DNA from: Streptomyces sp. CA-278952
GTDB taxonomy: Bacteria > Actinomycetota > Actinomycetes > Streptomycetales > Streptomycetaceae
Direction of reading: 5' to 3'
Length of the DNA stretch: 64,000 nucleotides
Assembly (NCBI RefSeq): GCF_028747205.1
Contig: NZ_CP112880.1
Coordinates: 2,294,001 to 2,358,000, forward strand
Under the pieces are notes generated by a model that was given only the letters and a program-made list of their open reading frames with translations, did no database searches and had not been told where the DNA came from. Below, piece by piece: positions 30,618-38,828 of this stretch (its first letter is position 1; each line of letters opens with the position of its first letter). Both the position numbers and the translations under genes were made by a program.

Positions 30618-32009
30618 TCAGCCGACATCGAGACGCAGGAGATCTTCCTCCGTCTCGCGCCGGACGATGACGCGTGCCTCTCCGTCGCGGACCGCGACGA
30701 CCGGCGGGCGCAGTGCGTGGTTGTAGTTGCTGGCCATGGAACGGCAGTACGCGCCGGTGGCGGGGACGGCGATCAGGTCGCCGGGGGCCAGGTCGGCGGG
30801 GAGGAACGCGTCCTTGACCACGATGTCGCCGCTCTCGCAGTGCTTGCCGACGACCCGGACCAGCATCGGTTCGGCGTCCGAGGTGCGGGAGACGAGGGCG
30901 ACGCTGTACTCGGCGTCGTACAGCGCGGTGCGGATGTTGTCGGACATGCCGCCGTCGACGCTGACGTACGTCCGCAGCCCCTCCAGGGGCTTGATCGTGC
31001 CGACCTCGTACAGCGTGAACGCGGTGGGGCCGACGATGGCGCGCCCCGGCTCGACGGAGATCCGGGGGGTGCGCAGCCTCGCGGCCTCGCACTCGCGGGT
31101 GACGATGTCGCGGAGCGCCTTGGCGATCTCGTGCGGTTCGCGGGGGTCGTCCTCGGAGGTGTAGGCGATGCCGAGGCCGCCGCCGAGGTCGATCTCGGGC
31201 AGTTCGACGCCGTGCTCGTCGCGGATCTCGGCGAGCAGCTGCACCACGCGGCGGGCGGAGACCTCGAAGCCGGCCATGTCGAAGATCTGCGAGCCGATGT
31301 GCGAGTGGACGCCGATGAGTTCGAGGCCGTCGAGGGCGAGGGCCCGGCGCACCGCCTCGGCGGCCTGCCCGTCGGCGAGCCCGATCCCGAACTTCTGGTC
31401 CTCGTGCGCGGTGGCGATGAACTCGTGGGTGTGGGCCTCGACGCCGACGGTGACGCGGATCTGCACCCGCTGGCGGACGCCGTGGCGCCGGGCGATGTGG
31501 GCGACGCGGACGATCTCCTGGAAGGAGTCGAGCACGATCCGCCCGACGCCCGCCTCGACGGCCCGCTCGATCTCGGCGACGGTCTTGTTGTTGCCGTGGA
31601 AGGCGATGCGTTCGGCGGGCATACCGGCGTCGAGCGCGGTGGTCAGCTCCCCGCCGGAGCACACGTCGAGGTTCAGCCCCTCTTCCTTCAGCCAGCGCAC
31701 GACGGCGCGGGAGAGGAAGGCCTTCCCGGCGTAGAAGACGTCGGCGTCCGGCCCGAAGGCGTCGGACCAGGCGCGGCAGCGGGCCCGGAAGTCGCTCTCG
31801 TCGAGGAAGTAGGCGGGGGTGCCGAACTCCTCCGCGAGCCGGGCGACGGTCATCCCGCCGACGGTGAGGGCACCGTCCGCGTCACGGGTGACGGTGCGTG
31901 ACCAGACCTTCTCGTCGAGGACGTTGAGGTCGGCGGCGGGCGCGGAGTAGTGCCCCTCGGTGAGGACGTCGGCGTGACGGGGTCCTGCGGGGTGTGCGGA
32001 GCGGCTCAT
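30618..32009 (-). CDS. lysA: Diaminopimelate decarboxylase
   Basis: PLP fold-III enzyme of 463 residues making lysine from meso-DAP. PLP lysine in DVFYAGKAFLSRAV (about residue 93), HGNNKT, GVHSHIGSQIFD, EIDLGGGLGIAY, the substrate motif EPGRAIV and the second active-site GKHCESGD, with ATGAYCRSMASNYN near the C-terminus. All catalytic segments are present. It sits 33 bp after nrtL, as one unit, and upstream of hom. Confidence 0.97.
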   Translation of the reverse strand: MSRSAHPAGPRHADVLTEGHYSAPAADLNVLDEKVWSRTVTRDADGALTVGGMTVARLAEEFGTPAYFLDESDFRARCRAWSDAFGPDADVFYAGKAFLSRAVVRWLKEEGLNLDVCSGGELTTALDAGMPAERIAFHGNNKTVAEIERAVEAGVGRIVLDSFQEIVRVAHIARRHGVRQRVQIRVTVGVEAHTHEFIATAHEDQKFGIGLADGQAAEAVRRALALDGLELIGVHSHIGSQIFDMAGFEVSARRVVQLLAEIRDEHGVELPEIDLGGGLGIAYTSEDDPREPHEIAKALRDIVTRECEAARLRTPRISVEPGRAIVGPTAFTLYEVGTIKPLEGLRTYVSVDGGMSDNIRTALYDAEYSVALVSRTSDAEPMLVRVVGKHCESGDIVVKDAFLPADLAPGDLIAVPATGAYCRSMASNYNHALRPPVVAVRDGEARVIVRRETEEDLLRLDVG

Positions 32010-32042
32010 CGTGATGGTTCTTTCGGGTCTCTTCTGATCGCG

Positions 32043-33323
32043 TCAGAGGTGTTCGGGCGCGCGGATGCCGAGCAGGGACAGGCCGCCTGCCAGCACCGTT
32101 CCGGCGGCTTCGGCGAGAGCCAGCCGGGCACGGTGGGCGGCCGAGGGTTTCTCGTCACCGGAGGGCAGGGACGGGCAGGAGTCGTGGAAGTCGAAGAACG
32201 CTTGGGCGACGGCTTCCAGCTGCCGGGCGACCCGGTCGGGCGCGCGGTGACGGGCTGCTGCGAGCAGGACGCCGGGGTGGTCGGCGATGAGGTCGAGGAG
32301 GGGGCGGGCCGCACGGTCGTGAGGGACGGGGCCTTCGGCGCCGGGGGCGGGCTCGGCACGCCGGCCGTAAGGGGCGGGCTCGGGGTGGCTTCCGCCGTGC
32401 CCGGTGTACGGGGCGTGCGGGGTGGGCGCGGGGTGGCTTCCGCCGGGCGCGGCGGGCCCGGAGTACGGGGCGTGCGCGGGGTGGCTTCCGCCGGGCGCGG
32501 CGGGCCCGGCGTACGCGGCGTACGCGGCGTACAGGGCGGGCTCGGCGGGCTCGGCGGTGAAGCCGAGGAGGGCGGCCCCGCGGGTGAGCGCACGGGCCCT
32601 GGCGTGGGCGTAACGGACCCGGAAGAGCGGGTTCGCCTCGCCCTGGACGAGCAGTCCGGGGCCGAGGGCCGCACGGTCGTGCCCGGCGGGCCGCAGGAGC
32701 CCCCAGCGGGCGGCGTCGGGCCCGAGCCGCTCCAGCAGCTCCCCCGCGGTGGCCCCGGCGGGGACGGGCCGGATCCCCGTGAGCGGTACGGGGGGCGTCC
32801 CGTGTGCGTCGACGGTGACGCCGAGGCGGGCCCAGTCCGGGTCGGACGCCTCCTCGCAGCTGACCCGGACCCGGGCGCCCTGGGAGATGACGAGCCGGCG
32901 GACGGCGTGGGCGGTGACGGCGGCGCGGACCTCCCGCGCGTGATGGAACTGGAGGATCTCGTCCCGGAGCGCGTCCCCGTGGCCGTACGCGAGGCCCTGT
33001 TCCCGTACGGCATCGAGCACGGCCCGGTCGCCCGCGGCCGGTGCGTCGAGGGTGAAGCTCAGGAACCCGGGTCCGGTGATCTCGACCCGCCCGACGCCGG
33101 GTTCGCCGACGACGCGTTCCCGCAGGATGCGGGCGACCTCCAGGGGGGGCAGCGCGGCGGGCCCGGCGAGCTGGAGCGCGACGGCGCAGGCGTAGTCCCC
33201 GCTGCCGCCGGGCCGGGTCCTCTCCACCCGCACGCGCGCGGGCACGGGTGCGCGCAAGGCATCCTCGTCGACCGCGCGGCGCACGGCGTGCAGCACGGTC
33301 CGGGAGAGGTCGGCGGGGGTCAC
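32043..33323 (-). CDS. nrtL: ArgS-related anticodon-binding protein without a catalytic domain
   Basis: A 426-residue protein that keeps the two ends of arginyl-tRNA synthetase but not the Rossmann active-site domain. The N-terminus (about 1-110) matches the Arg-tRNA synthetase additional domain (VRVERTRPGGSGDYACAVALQLA, GFLSFTLD). The C-terminal part has the DALR anticodon-binding pattern (VRYAHARARAL, then ending LSLLGIRAPEHL). HIGH- and KMSKS-type motifs are absent. A Gly-Ser-His-Pro-rich repeat interrupts it (residues about 265-320). NCBI calls such genes nrtL; here it lies near tRNA-Arg(CCG). A role in binding tRNA-Arg is inference. Confidence 0.85.
   Translation of the reverse strand: MTPADLSRTVLHAVRRAVDEDALRAPVPARVRVERTRPGGSGDYACAVALQLAGPAALPPLEVARILRERVVGEPGVGRVEITGPGFLSFTLDAPAAGDRAVLDAVREQGLAYGHGDALRDEILQFHHAREVRAAVTAHAVRRLVISQGARVRVSCEEASDPDWARLGVTVDAHGTPPVPLTGIRPVPAGATAGELLERLGPDAARWGLLRPAGHDRAALGPGLLVQGEANPLFRVRYAHARARALTRGAALLGFTAEPAEPALYAAYAAYAGPAAPGGSHPAHAPYSGPAAPGGSHPAPTPHAPYTGHGGSHPEPAPYGRRAEPAPGAEGPVPHDRAARPLLDLIADHPGVLLAAARHRAPDRVARQLEAVAQAFFDFHDSCPSLPSGDEKPSAAHRARLALAEAAGTVLAGGLSLLGIRAPEHL
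32385..32528. repeat. 48-bp tandem repeat inside nrtL
   Basis: Three units starting with GTGGCTTCCGCCG at 32385, 32433 and 32481. Period 48 bp (16 codons), encoding Pro-Gly-Gly-Ser-His-Pro-type repeats in the minus-strand protein; units two and three match almost fully for about 38 bp. A smaller TACGCGGCG triplication (9 bp) follows. Typical replication-slippage minisatellite, likely variable among strains. Confidence 0.85.
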
Positions 33324-33461
33324 GGGTCAAGCGTAGGTGAGAGAGGGGGGCACTTCGCGACCCGGTTTCGCCATCCGGTCGGCCGGACCCCGCCCGACGC
33401 CCGGGCCGGCCGGACCCGGCGGCACCGCCCCGGTCGACCCGGCCCCGGTTCGCCGCCCAGG

Positions 33462-33896
33462 TCAGCCGGTGGCACTCCCCGCCCGCCCGGCACCGCGCCG
33501 GCCGTCCACCGAGGGCTCTTCCTCCCCCGTCACCAGCCGGCGCATGATGCGCACCAGCTCGCTCGGCTCGAACGGCTTCGCCAGGAACGCGTCGACCCCG
33601 GCCGCCACCCCCGCGTCGACCTCGTAGGGCGTACAGGCGCTGATGACGGCGATGGGAAGACGACGGGTCCGGGGATCGGAGCGCAGGCGGGTGGCGGTCT
33701 CCAGACCGTCCAGCCGGGGCATCACGACATCGAGGGTGATCGCGTCGGGGCGGACCCGCTCGACCAGGTCCAGGCACTCGACACCATCGGCCGCGGTCAC
33801 GACCTCGAAGCCCTCCAGCTCGAGATTGACCCTGATCAGCTGCCGGATGACCTTGTTGTCGTCGACAACAAGCACGCGGCCGTACACCCCTGGCAC
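33462..33896 (-). CDS. Single-domain response regulator (receiver only)
   Basis: About 144 residues: a CheY-like receiver (RVLVVDDNKVIRQLIRVNLELEGFEV, phospho-Asp in ITLDVVMPRLDG, Thr/Ser in AVISACTPYE, Lys in FLAKPFEPSEL) and a short disordered tail, no output domain. Start GTG 33896 has AAGG directly before it; GTG 33887 is an alternative with better spacing. No kinase is adjacent; it is conserved between the lysA cluster and tRNA-Arg in Streptomyces as I recall. Partner unknown. Confidence 0.88.
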   Translation of the reverse strand: MPGVYGRVLVVDDNKVIRQLIRVNLELEGFEVVTAADGVECLDLVERVRPDAITLDVVMPRLDGLETATRLRSDPRTRRLPIAVISACTPYEVDAGVAAGVDAFLAKPFEPSELVRIMRRLVTGEEEPSVDGRRGAGRAGSATG

Positions 33897-34086
33897 CCTT
33901 CGAGAGTAGGTCGGCCGGAGGTGCGGCGTCCGGGTTTTGTCCACTTCCACCCCGGACGGGTGGCCACCGCTCCCACGGGCCGCCCGACCGGGAGGAAGGG
34001 GCGCGGAGGCACGGCGGAATACCTGTTCACGGACACCCCGTGGGAGCTGGTAGTGTTTCACCCGTCGCAGAGCAGCACCGCGATAC

Positions 34087-34158
34087 GCCCCCGTAGCTCA
34101 GGGGATAGAGCATCGGCCTCCGGAGCCGGGTGCGCAGGTTCGAATCCTGCCGGGGGCA
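34087..34158 (+). tRNA. tRNA-Arg (anticodon CCG)
   Basis: 72 nt without an encoded CCA. Acceptor GCCCCCG/CGGGGGC, D-arm GCTC/GAGC, anticodon stem TCGGC/GCCGG with loop CTCCGGA (anticodon CCG, codon CGG), T-arm GCAGG-TTCGAAT-CCTGC, discriminator A. All arms pair. CGG is a frequent arginine codon in this genome. tRNA genes are common integration sites, but no integrase or repeated 3' end was seen here. Confidence 0.97.
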
Positions 34159-34172
34159 CTTCCGGATTGAAG

Positions 34173-34204
34173 AACCGGACCAGCAGAGGCTGGTCCGGTT
34201 TTTT
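34173..34204 (+). terminator. Rho-independent terminator of tRNA-Arg
   Basis: AACCGGACCAGC (34173-34184), loop AGAG, GCTGGTCCGGTT (34189-34200), then TTTT. A 12-bp perfect stem with T-run, 14 bp past the tRNA. Confidence 0.95.
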
Positions 34205-34229
34205 CGTGTGCGCCGCGCGTGTGCCGCGC

Positions 34230-34274
34230 CCTCGCGGGGGCGAGCGGAACGCGGTCCGGCTCGCCCCCGCGAGG
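34230..34274 (-). terminator. Hairpin after the small secreted protein gene
   Basis: CCTCGCGGGGGCGAGC (34230-34245) and GCTCGCCCCCGCGAGG (34259-34274), a 16-bp perfect stem with a 13-nt loop, 7 bp past the stop of the minus-strand gene. No T-run. Confidence 0.75.
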
Positions 34275-34281
34275 TAAGCGG

Positions 34282-34845
34282 TCAGAACTTCCCGTCGACC
34301 GGGATCCAGCCGGACCAGGCCTCGGGCTGGTAGAACTTGCCCGTGTCGCCGTCGTAGCGCAGGACCCGGAGACGTACGTTCCCGCCCTCGCGGTAGTCCT
34401 TGTTGCAGGTCGCCCAGGTGCCCACGCCCAGCTTGTTGAGGCAGACCTCCTCGGCGCGCCCGTAGTCGGTGTAGACACCGACGGCCGCGGACATGCCGTC
34501 CTTGTTCGTGTCGCCCGCCCAGATGATGTCGCCGTTGTGCTGGAAGCACCCGGTGGAGCCGTAGGCGGCGGTCGCGCCGAGGCAGGTGTTGGACGGTGGA
34601 GCGGCCTTGGCGGACACCACCGCGTCCGGCGCTCCCGTCGTCCCCTTCCCGTCCACCGGGAAGGGGATCTCCAGGCCGGGCTCCGGGGTGATGCCTTCGA
34701 CGATGCTCACGTCGGCGGGCAGCTGCACTTCCAGGGGGGCCTCGGGAGCGTCGTCGGCCAGCGCCGGCGTCGCGGTGACGGCCGCGAGGGCGAGGGCCGA
34801 CGCCCCGGCGAGCACGCTCAACTTCGAGCGCCAGTTTTCACGCAT
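34282..34845 (-). CDS. Small secreted protein of unknown function
   Basis: A 187-residue exported protein. Signal peptide: basic MRENWRSK, hydrophobic core, cleavage after ATPALA (about residue 30). The mature part begins acidic and Pro-rich (VQLPADVSIVEG), followed by a C-terminal domain with four Cys (NTCLGA, STGCFQHNGD, EEVCLNKL, ATCNKDY) that probably forms two disulfides. AGDTNKDGMSAA resembles an EF-hand-like calcium loop. No family recognised. ATG is preceded by GGGGGTAGTGAAGC. A palindrome TCACATGTGA lies 50 bp upstream. Confidence 0.8.
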   Translation of the reverse strand: MRENWRSKLSVLAGASALALAAVTATPALADDAPEAPLEVQLPADVSIVEGITPEPGLEIPFPVDGKGTTGAPDAVVSAKAAPPSNTCLGATAAYGSTGCFQHNGDIIWAGDTNKDGMSAAVGVYTDYGRAEEVCLNKLGVGTWATCNKDYREGGNVRLRVLRYDGDTGKFYQPEAWSGWIPVDGKF

Positions 34846-35029
34846 GCTTCACTACCCCCGCGCCTGACCTCTGTGGCGAGATCATCAATTATCACATGTG
34901 AACAGGGTGTGAGACTAAGAGATCGCTGTGACGGATGGAAGGGGCTTCTGTGACGCAGGTGGCCTGTGGTGCACCGGTGATCCGGGCCGTGCCCGCGCGG
35001 TCGGTCGCGCAGTCGGTGCGGACGCAGAA

Positions 35030-35067
35030 CAGGAGGGCGGGCACACCGGCGTGTGCCCGCCCTCCTG
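35030..35067 (-). terminator. Strong terminator hairpin of the lipoprotein gene
   Basis: CAGGAGGGCGGGCACAC (35030-35046), loop CGGC, GTGTGCCCGCCCTCCTG (35051-35067): a 17-bp perfect stem, 34 bp past the lipoprotein stop. The stretch 34,902-35,029 beside it holds no supported gene. Confidence 0.8.
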
Positions 35068-35100
35068 TGGCGGCTGTCTCACCCGTTCACGGGCGGGGTC

Positions 35101-35424
35101 TCACGGCAGGATGGGCGGCTCTGCGGCCCGCTCCCCCTCGGTGAACTCGGCGAAAGACGGGTCGACGACGCAATCCGCCGGGATCTCGGCGATGGAGGTG
35201 GCGCACTTCTCGGGGCCCGGCACGCTCTGCCCGTTCAGCTCGGGCGAGCCAGTCTGACGCTTGCCCGTCTCGATGCTCTCCGCCAGGCCTTCCACGGACG
35301 CCGGCTCGGTGCGGGTGGTGGGCCGCTCGGCGTCCACGGCGTCCGGCGAGGACGAACAGGCCACTGCGCCCGCCGCGGCGTACAGGACGAGCGCGGCCGA
35401 GGCCGTGGCGGTACGAAGTCGCAT
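35101..35424 (-). CDS. Putative small lipoprotein
   Basis: A 107-residue protein with a lipoprotein signal: MRLRTATASAALVLYAAAGAVACSS, with lipobox GAVAC and Cys23 as the predicted lipidated residue. The mature part is short, polar and probably unstructured, with two further Cys (KCATSIAEIPADC) that may pair. No family recognised. ATG follows AGGGGGGACCTTC. It lies at the left edge of the accessory region. Confidence 0.7.
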   Translation of the reverse strand: MRLRTATASAALVLYAAAGAVACSSSPDAVDAERPTTRTEPASVEGLAESIETGKRQTGSPELNGQSVPGPEKCATSIAEIPADCVVDPSFAEFTEGERAAEPPILP

Positions 35425-35650
35425 GAAGGTCCCCCCTACGCGGATGCCCGGACGCCCGGGGCATCAGTCGATCCACGGTGCCACACCGTGCGGGGCGGAG
35501 GGCGGAGAACAGGTGAAGATGGCGTACGGAGCGCCTCGTGCGCGCCCCGTTTCCGTTGCGGCCCAACCGTGTTGAGGACGCCGCGGGATCGACCTACGAC
35601 ACTCGGTCAGGTGGATTGGGACAAGTGCCACAGGCCGTGCACGAGGGCCC

Positions 35651-36682
35651 TCAGGCCGTGGGGGCGACTCCGTAATCCGGGTCGTAGAGGCGCAGCATGG
35701 AGACGAAACTGTCGAGCAGGTCGAGCTGCTCGGGCCTGAGCGCCGGGGCGTTGAAGTGCATGACCGTGTTGCGCACATCCTTCACTCTGCCGAGCAGCCC
35801 GACGAAGTGGTCCCTATCGACAAGAGGCCACCCGAGCTTGGCCCAGCGTTCTTCGTCGTCCAGAAGGCGGATGTACTCGCCGAACATCAACTCGTCGACG
35901 GACGTCCTCTTCTTGTGCACCTTCTGGACGTCGGAATCGTCGTAGACCCGTCCCAGGCACCGCCGCAGCCTCCGCTCGATCTCGCCCAAGGTGAAGAAGG
36001 GGCGGGCTACCGTGCCGAACTCGCCGGCGAGGTCGGCTGAAGTGACGATGCCGGTCACCCGTCCATCTGCGGCTCGGACGAGGACGAACTCGTGTGCACG
36101 GATGGTCGGCAGAACAGGCAGCAAATGCGCCGAGGCGTTGACCGTCTCGTACTCACTGCTGATCGCGCTGGCCAGACACATCGTGCGCCCGGTCGCATGT
36201 ATGTGAGCAATCGATGCCCAGGTGATAACCCCATGAAGAGTCCCTGAAGCATCGATCACGGGAAGTTGTGAGTACCCGAACTCCGCCATCCTGCCCATCG
36301 CGACGGACAGAGTCTCGTCGGGTGTGACCGATGTGACCCTGTCGGCACACTGCAGGTCCTGAACCCGCATCGCGGCCTGCGGGAACTTGCCGACAGCTTC
36401 TTCAGGGGTGTCCGCCGGGTCCTTCTCGGCACCGCCATCGCCATGGTCCGTACCGTCACCGGCGGCACGCCTGAGGGCGATCGGTACGACTTCGACCTCA
36501 TCGTCGAGCGGGCCGGTCGCAAAGTCCGGCACCGTGGTCAGTCCGACGTTGGTCAGATCGATTCGGATCTGTGGCACGGAGGCGTGGTCACGGATCCGGA
36601 AGCCCCATCGGGACAGAAGATCCCGGATCGACACGGTCGTGCCTTCCAAGCTCGTGACGGTGGCGTCATCCGGCGTGGGCAT
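35651..36682 (-). CDS. CBS-domain protein with C-terminal HEPN-like Rx4H domain
   Basis: A 343-residue protein. The N-terminal 100 residues are of unknown fold. A CBS pair follows: residues about 115-170 (VTPDETLSVAMGRMAEFGYSQLPVID) and a weaker second copy to about 235. CBS pairs usually sense adenine nucleotides. The C-terminal helical domain ends with DVRNTVMHFNAP, where Arg304 and His309 form the Rx4H motif of HEPN ribonucleases. It overlaps the end of the DUF262 gene by 17 bp, so both are one unit. Inferred role: a nucleotide-sensing RNase or regulator in phage defence. The HEPN call rests on the motif and helical context only. Confidence 0.7.
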   Translation of the reverse strand: MPTPDDATVTSLEGTTVSIRDLLSRWGFRIRDHASVPQIRIDLTNVGLTTVPDFATGPLDDEVEVVPIALRRAAGDGTDHGDGGAEKDPADTPEEAVGKFPQAAMRVQDLQCADRVTSVTPDETLSVAMGRMAEFGYSQLPVIDASGTLHGVITWASIAHIHATGRTMCLASAISSEYETVNASAHLLPVLPTIRAHEFVLVRAADGRVTGIVTSADLAGEFGTVARPFFTLGEIERRLRRCLGRVYDDSDVQKVHKKRTSVDELMFGEYIRLLDDEERWAKLGWPLVDRDHFVGLLGRVKDVRNTVMHFNAPALRPEQLDLLDSFVSMLRLYDPDYGVAPTA

Positions 36683-38513
36683 CGTCCGCCCCCTCACGCA
36701 CCGCGACCTTGCCCATCTCACGATCCACAAGTTCCAGAAGCCTGGCCGTCCGGTTCCGGTAGAACGCCTCGAAGTCGTCGGCGCGCAGAGACTTGGCATC
36801 GATCAGGTGCGTGCCGACGATGTCGTCGAACCAGTCACCTGGGCTGCCGGTAAGCCGTTCGAAGGAGGACAGGTATGCCGACGGCACGCTGGAACCCATC
36901 GCCTGCAGCGCCCTGTAGGACAGCGGCGTCTTGTTGACGATGCTGGTCATACGTGTGCCGTCCGCACCGTTCTGCTCGAACCAGGTTTTGGGGAACACCT
37001 GCCGGATGTCCACGTACTGCCCGATCAAAAACTGCTCGTTGATCGGCTCCTCGTGGAAGAACCAGTCGATCATTCCTTCCTTGAGGAGCAGAGCGTGCAC
37101 TCCCTTGTAGGCAGCACTGTTGCGCGAAGTGAGCCGATGCAGGCGCTGCTCCTGGAACGTCGCCTCCGTGATGGTGTCGGGCTCCGGACCGCCCTCCTTG
37201 ATCCAACCGACCACCTGCTCGACGTCCCGGACGAAACGGGTGTCCGTGACGCCTCCGTAGAGCTCGCCGAACACACCGCACCAATACCAGCGCGCGAGCT
37301 TGTCCTGAACGTCCCGGTCCTCCACGAGGCTCCCGAGGAGGACACCGATCGCCGTAAGTGGCACGATCTGGGAGCCGTACGGCAGGTCGCGCTCACGGAA
37401 GACATGTTGTGCCCCGAGGAACCGGCCGACCCATGACAGCGCTTCAGCGGCCTTCGGCGCGATCCGTGTGTAGTCGGTGAGCGGCAGGTGCAGCAGGTCG
37501 CGGCGCTTACAGCTCACGGCCGGCGCGTTCGTCGCCCCCGGATGTTCCGCCAGAAACGCCTGCTTGCGCTGATGCGTACGAACCAGCGCGATGGCCTGAA
37601 GGAAGTCCAAGCTGCTGAGCCCGGTCTCCTGACCGCCGTCCCTGTCCGTCGTTCCGAAGACCTGGTGCTCCGAGCACAGCTTGCCCTTGATGGCCCGCCA
37701 GTCCTCGATGAGGCTGAAGTCCTCGCCCCCGTTGTTCTCCGCATACTGCGTGTCACCGGCGTAGGTCGCCGTGAGCAACTCGAAGACGTTGAGGACGACG
37801 CCGCCGGTGTTCACCCGCTCGAACACCGAGCACACCGCTTCCTTGCGGGTCTCCTTGGGTAGCCGGATCAGCGGCACCTTGAACCCCTTGACGGTGTCGA
37901 TCACCCTGGCCTGGAAGGCCGACCACAGATCCCAGCGGTCTTCGGCACCACTGACGTAGACCCGTTGCCACTTCCCTGTCTGGTCCGGTTCGAAGATCAG
38001 GTTCAGCGGGAAGAGGCCACTGGCGCACTCCTTCTCCCGTGTGGTCAGGTCACGTGGAGCGCCCCGACCCAACGCACCCCGCACAACACGGTCCTCGGGG
38101 ACGGAGAGGATCGCCTCGTCCCGGTCCGCGGTGTCGTCCACGGCTTTCGCGATGTCGATGTAGTACCAGCGCTTGAGCGGTTTGTTCCGGGCGCCCGTCG
38201 TCTCCACCGGACGCTCCGACCTGAGCGCCTGGAACAAGGACGTCAGCCGCTGCTGACCGTCGAGCAACAGCTGCTCCGGGATGATTTGCGGGCCCACCTC
38301 GGTGCCGTGCAACGGGCGCGCCTTGAACTGGGCTTCACCGCCCGTCTCCAGCGTCATCGCGACACCCAGGGGGTAGTCGAGCGTCACGGTCGCCAGCAGA
38401 GCGCTGATCCGGTCGTCGTCCCACTTCCACTGCCGCTGGAAGTCGGGAAGCTGGATCCTGCCGACAGCGACATCGTCCAACATCTTGCCCAGGCTGGGCC
38501 CGTCGAGCGCCAT
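36666..38513 (-). CDS. DUF262-family protein with degenerate DUF1524-like C-terminus
   Basis: A 615-residue protein related to GmrSD/BrxU-type modification-dependent defence nucleases. The N-terminal DUF262 part has LPDFQRQWKWDDDRIS and the signature LLLDGQQRLTS (DGQQR at 85-89), and later VFERVNTGGVVLNVFELLTA, all characteristic. Near residues 498-550 the order DIRQVFPKTWFE...SIVNKTPLS...VPSAYLSSF follows the DUF1524 HNH pattern (D-x-H-H-I-F-P...), but the two His are Arg-Gln. So NTPase/ParB-like function may remain while the nuclease looks lost. It is the first gene of a two-gene minus-strand unit with the CBS-HEPN protein. Confidence 0.85.
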   Translation of the reverse strand: MALDGPSLGKMLDDVAVGRIQLPDFQRQWKWDDDRISALLATVTLDYPLGVAMTLETGGEAQFKARPLHGTEVGPQIIPEQLLLDGQQRLTSLFQALRSERPVETTGARNKPLKRWYYIDIAKAVDDTADRDEAILSVPEDRVVRGALGRGAPRDLTTREKECASGLFPLNLIFEPDQTGKWQRVYVSGAEDRWDLWSAFQARVIDTVKGFKVPLIRLPKETRKEAVCSVFERVNTGGVVLNVFELLTATYAGDTQYAENNGGEDFSLIEDWRAIKGKLCSEHQVFGTTDRDGGQETGLSSLDFLQAIALVRTHQRKQAFLAEHPGATNAPAVSCKRRDLLHLPLTDYTRIAPKAAEALSWVGRFLGAQHVFRERDLPYGSQIVPLTAIGVLLGSLVEDRDVQDKLARWYWCGVFGELYGGVTDTRFVRDVEQVVGWIKEGGPEPDTITEATFQEQRLHRLTSRNSAAYKGVHALLLKEGMIDWFFHEEPINEQFLIGQYVDIRQVFPKTWFEQNGADGTRMTSIVNKTPLSYRALQAMGSSVPSAYLSSFERLTGSPGDWFDDIVGTHLIDAKSLRADDFEAFYRNRTARLLELVDREMGKVAVREGADDAHAG

Positions 38514-38828
38514 CCCTCACCCCCCGCATCAAGGACGCTCCCCTGCGTCACAGGGGAGACATGCTAGCGGCACCGCCCGCCCTCCAACCGGGAGCTCCCG
38601 TCAGCACCCGAGGCCCATAGGTCGGTTCTCGGCCAGCTCCTGGCCCGATCCGGCCGCTGAGCTCCCTGGCCTGCTCCGACCCCGGCGGAGAAGGGCCTCT
38701 CCCGTCCTAAACTGGCCGGGAGCTGTGTGCGCCGTCGGCCGGACGCGGCCTCCCGTGCGCCCGGTCCTCCAGGGCCGCACGCACCGCCGACGACGCGACC
38801 GGGTTCGACAGAGGTGGGGGAACGAGCC
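38514..38828. promoter_or_regulatory. Divergent promoter region with an operator-like hairpin
   Basis: 315 bp between the divergent DUF262 and kinase genes. CTCCCCTG (38538-38545), loop CGTCA, CAGGGGAG (38551-38558) forms a perfect inverted repeat in the DUF262 leader. On the minus strand TAGCAT (38566-38561) preceded by TTGGAG (38587-38582, spacer 15) is a weak candidate promoter just upstream of it. Nothing else was recognised. Stretch 38,590-38,828 is GC-rich and has no supported gene. Confidence 0.4.

Noticed and set aside
32385..32528. CRISPR-like regular repeats
   Set aside because: The units are contiguous, have no unique spacers, lie in frame within a coding gene and encode a peptide repeat.
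34087..34158. tRNA-Arg as the attachment site of the defence island
   Set aside because: No second copy of the tRNA 3' end and no integrase were found in the window; the island also starts more than 1 kb away, after ordinary small genes.
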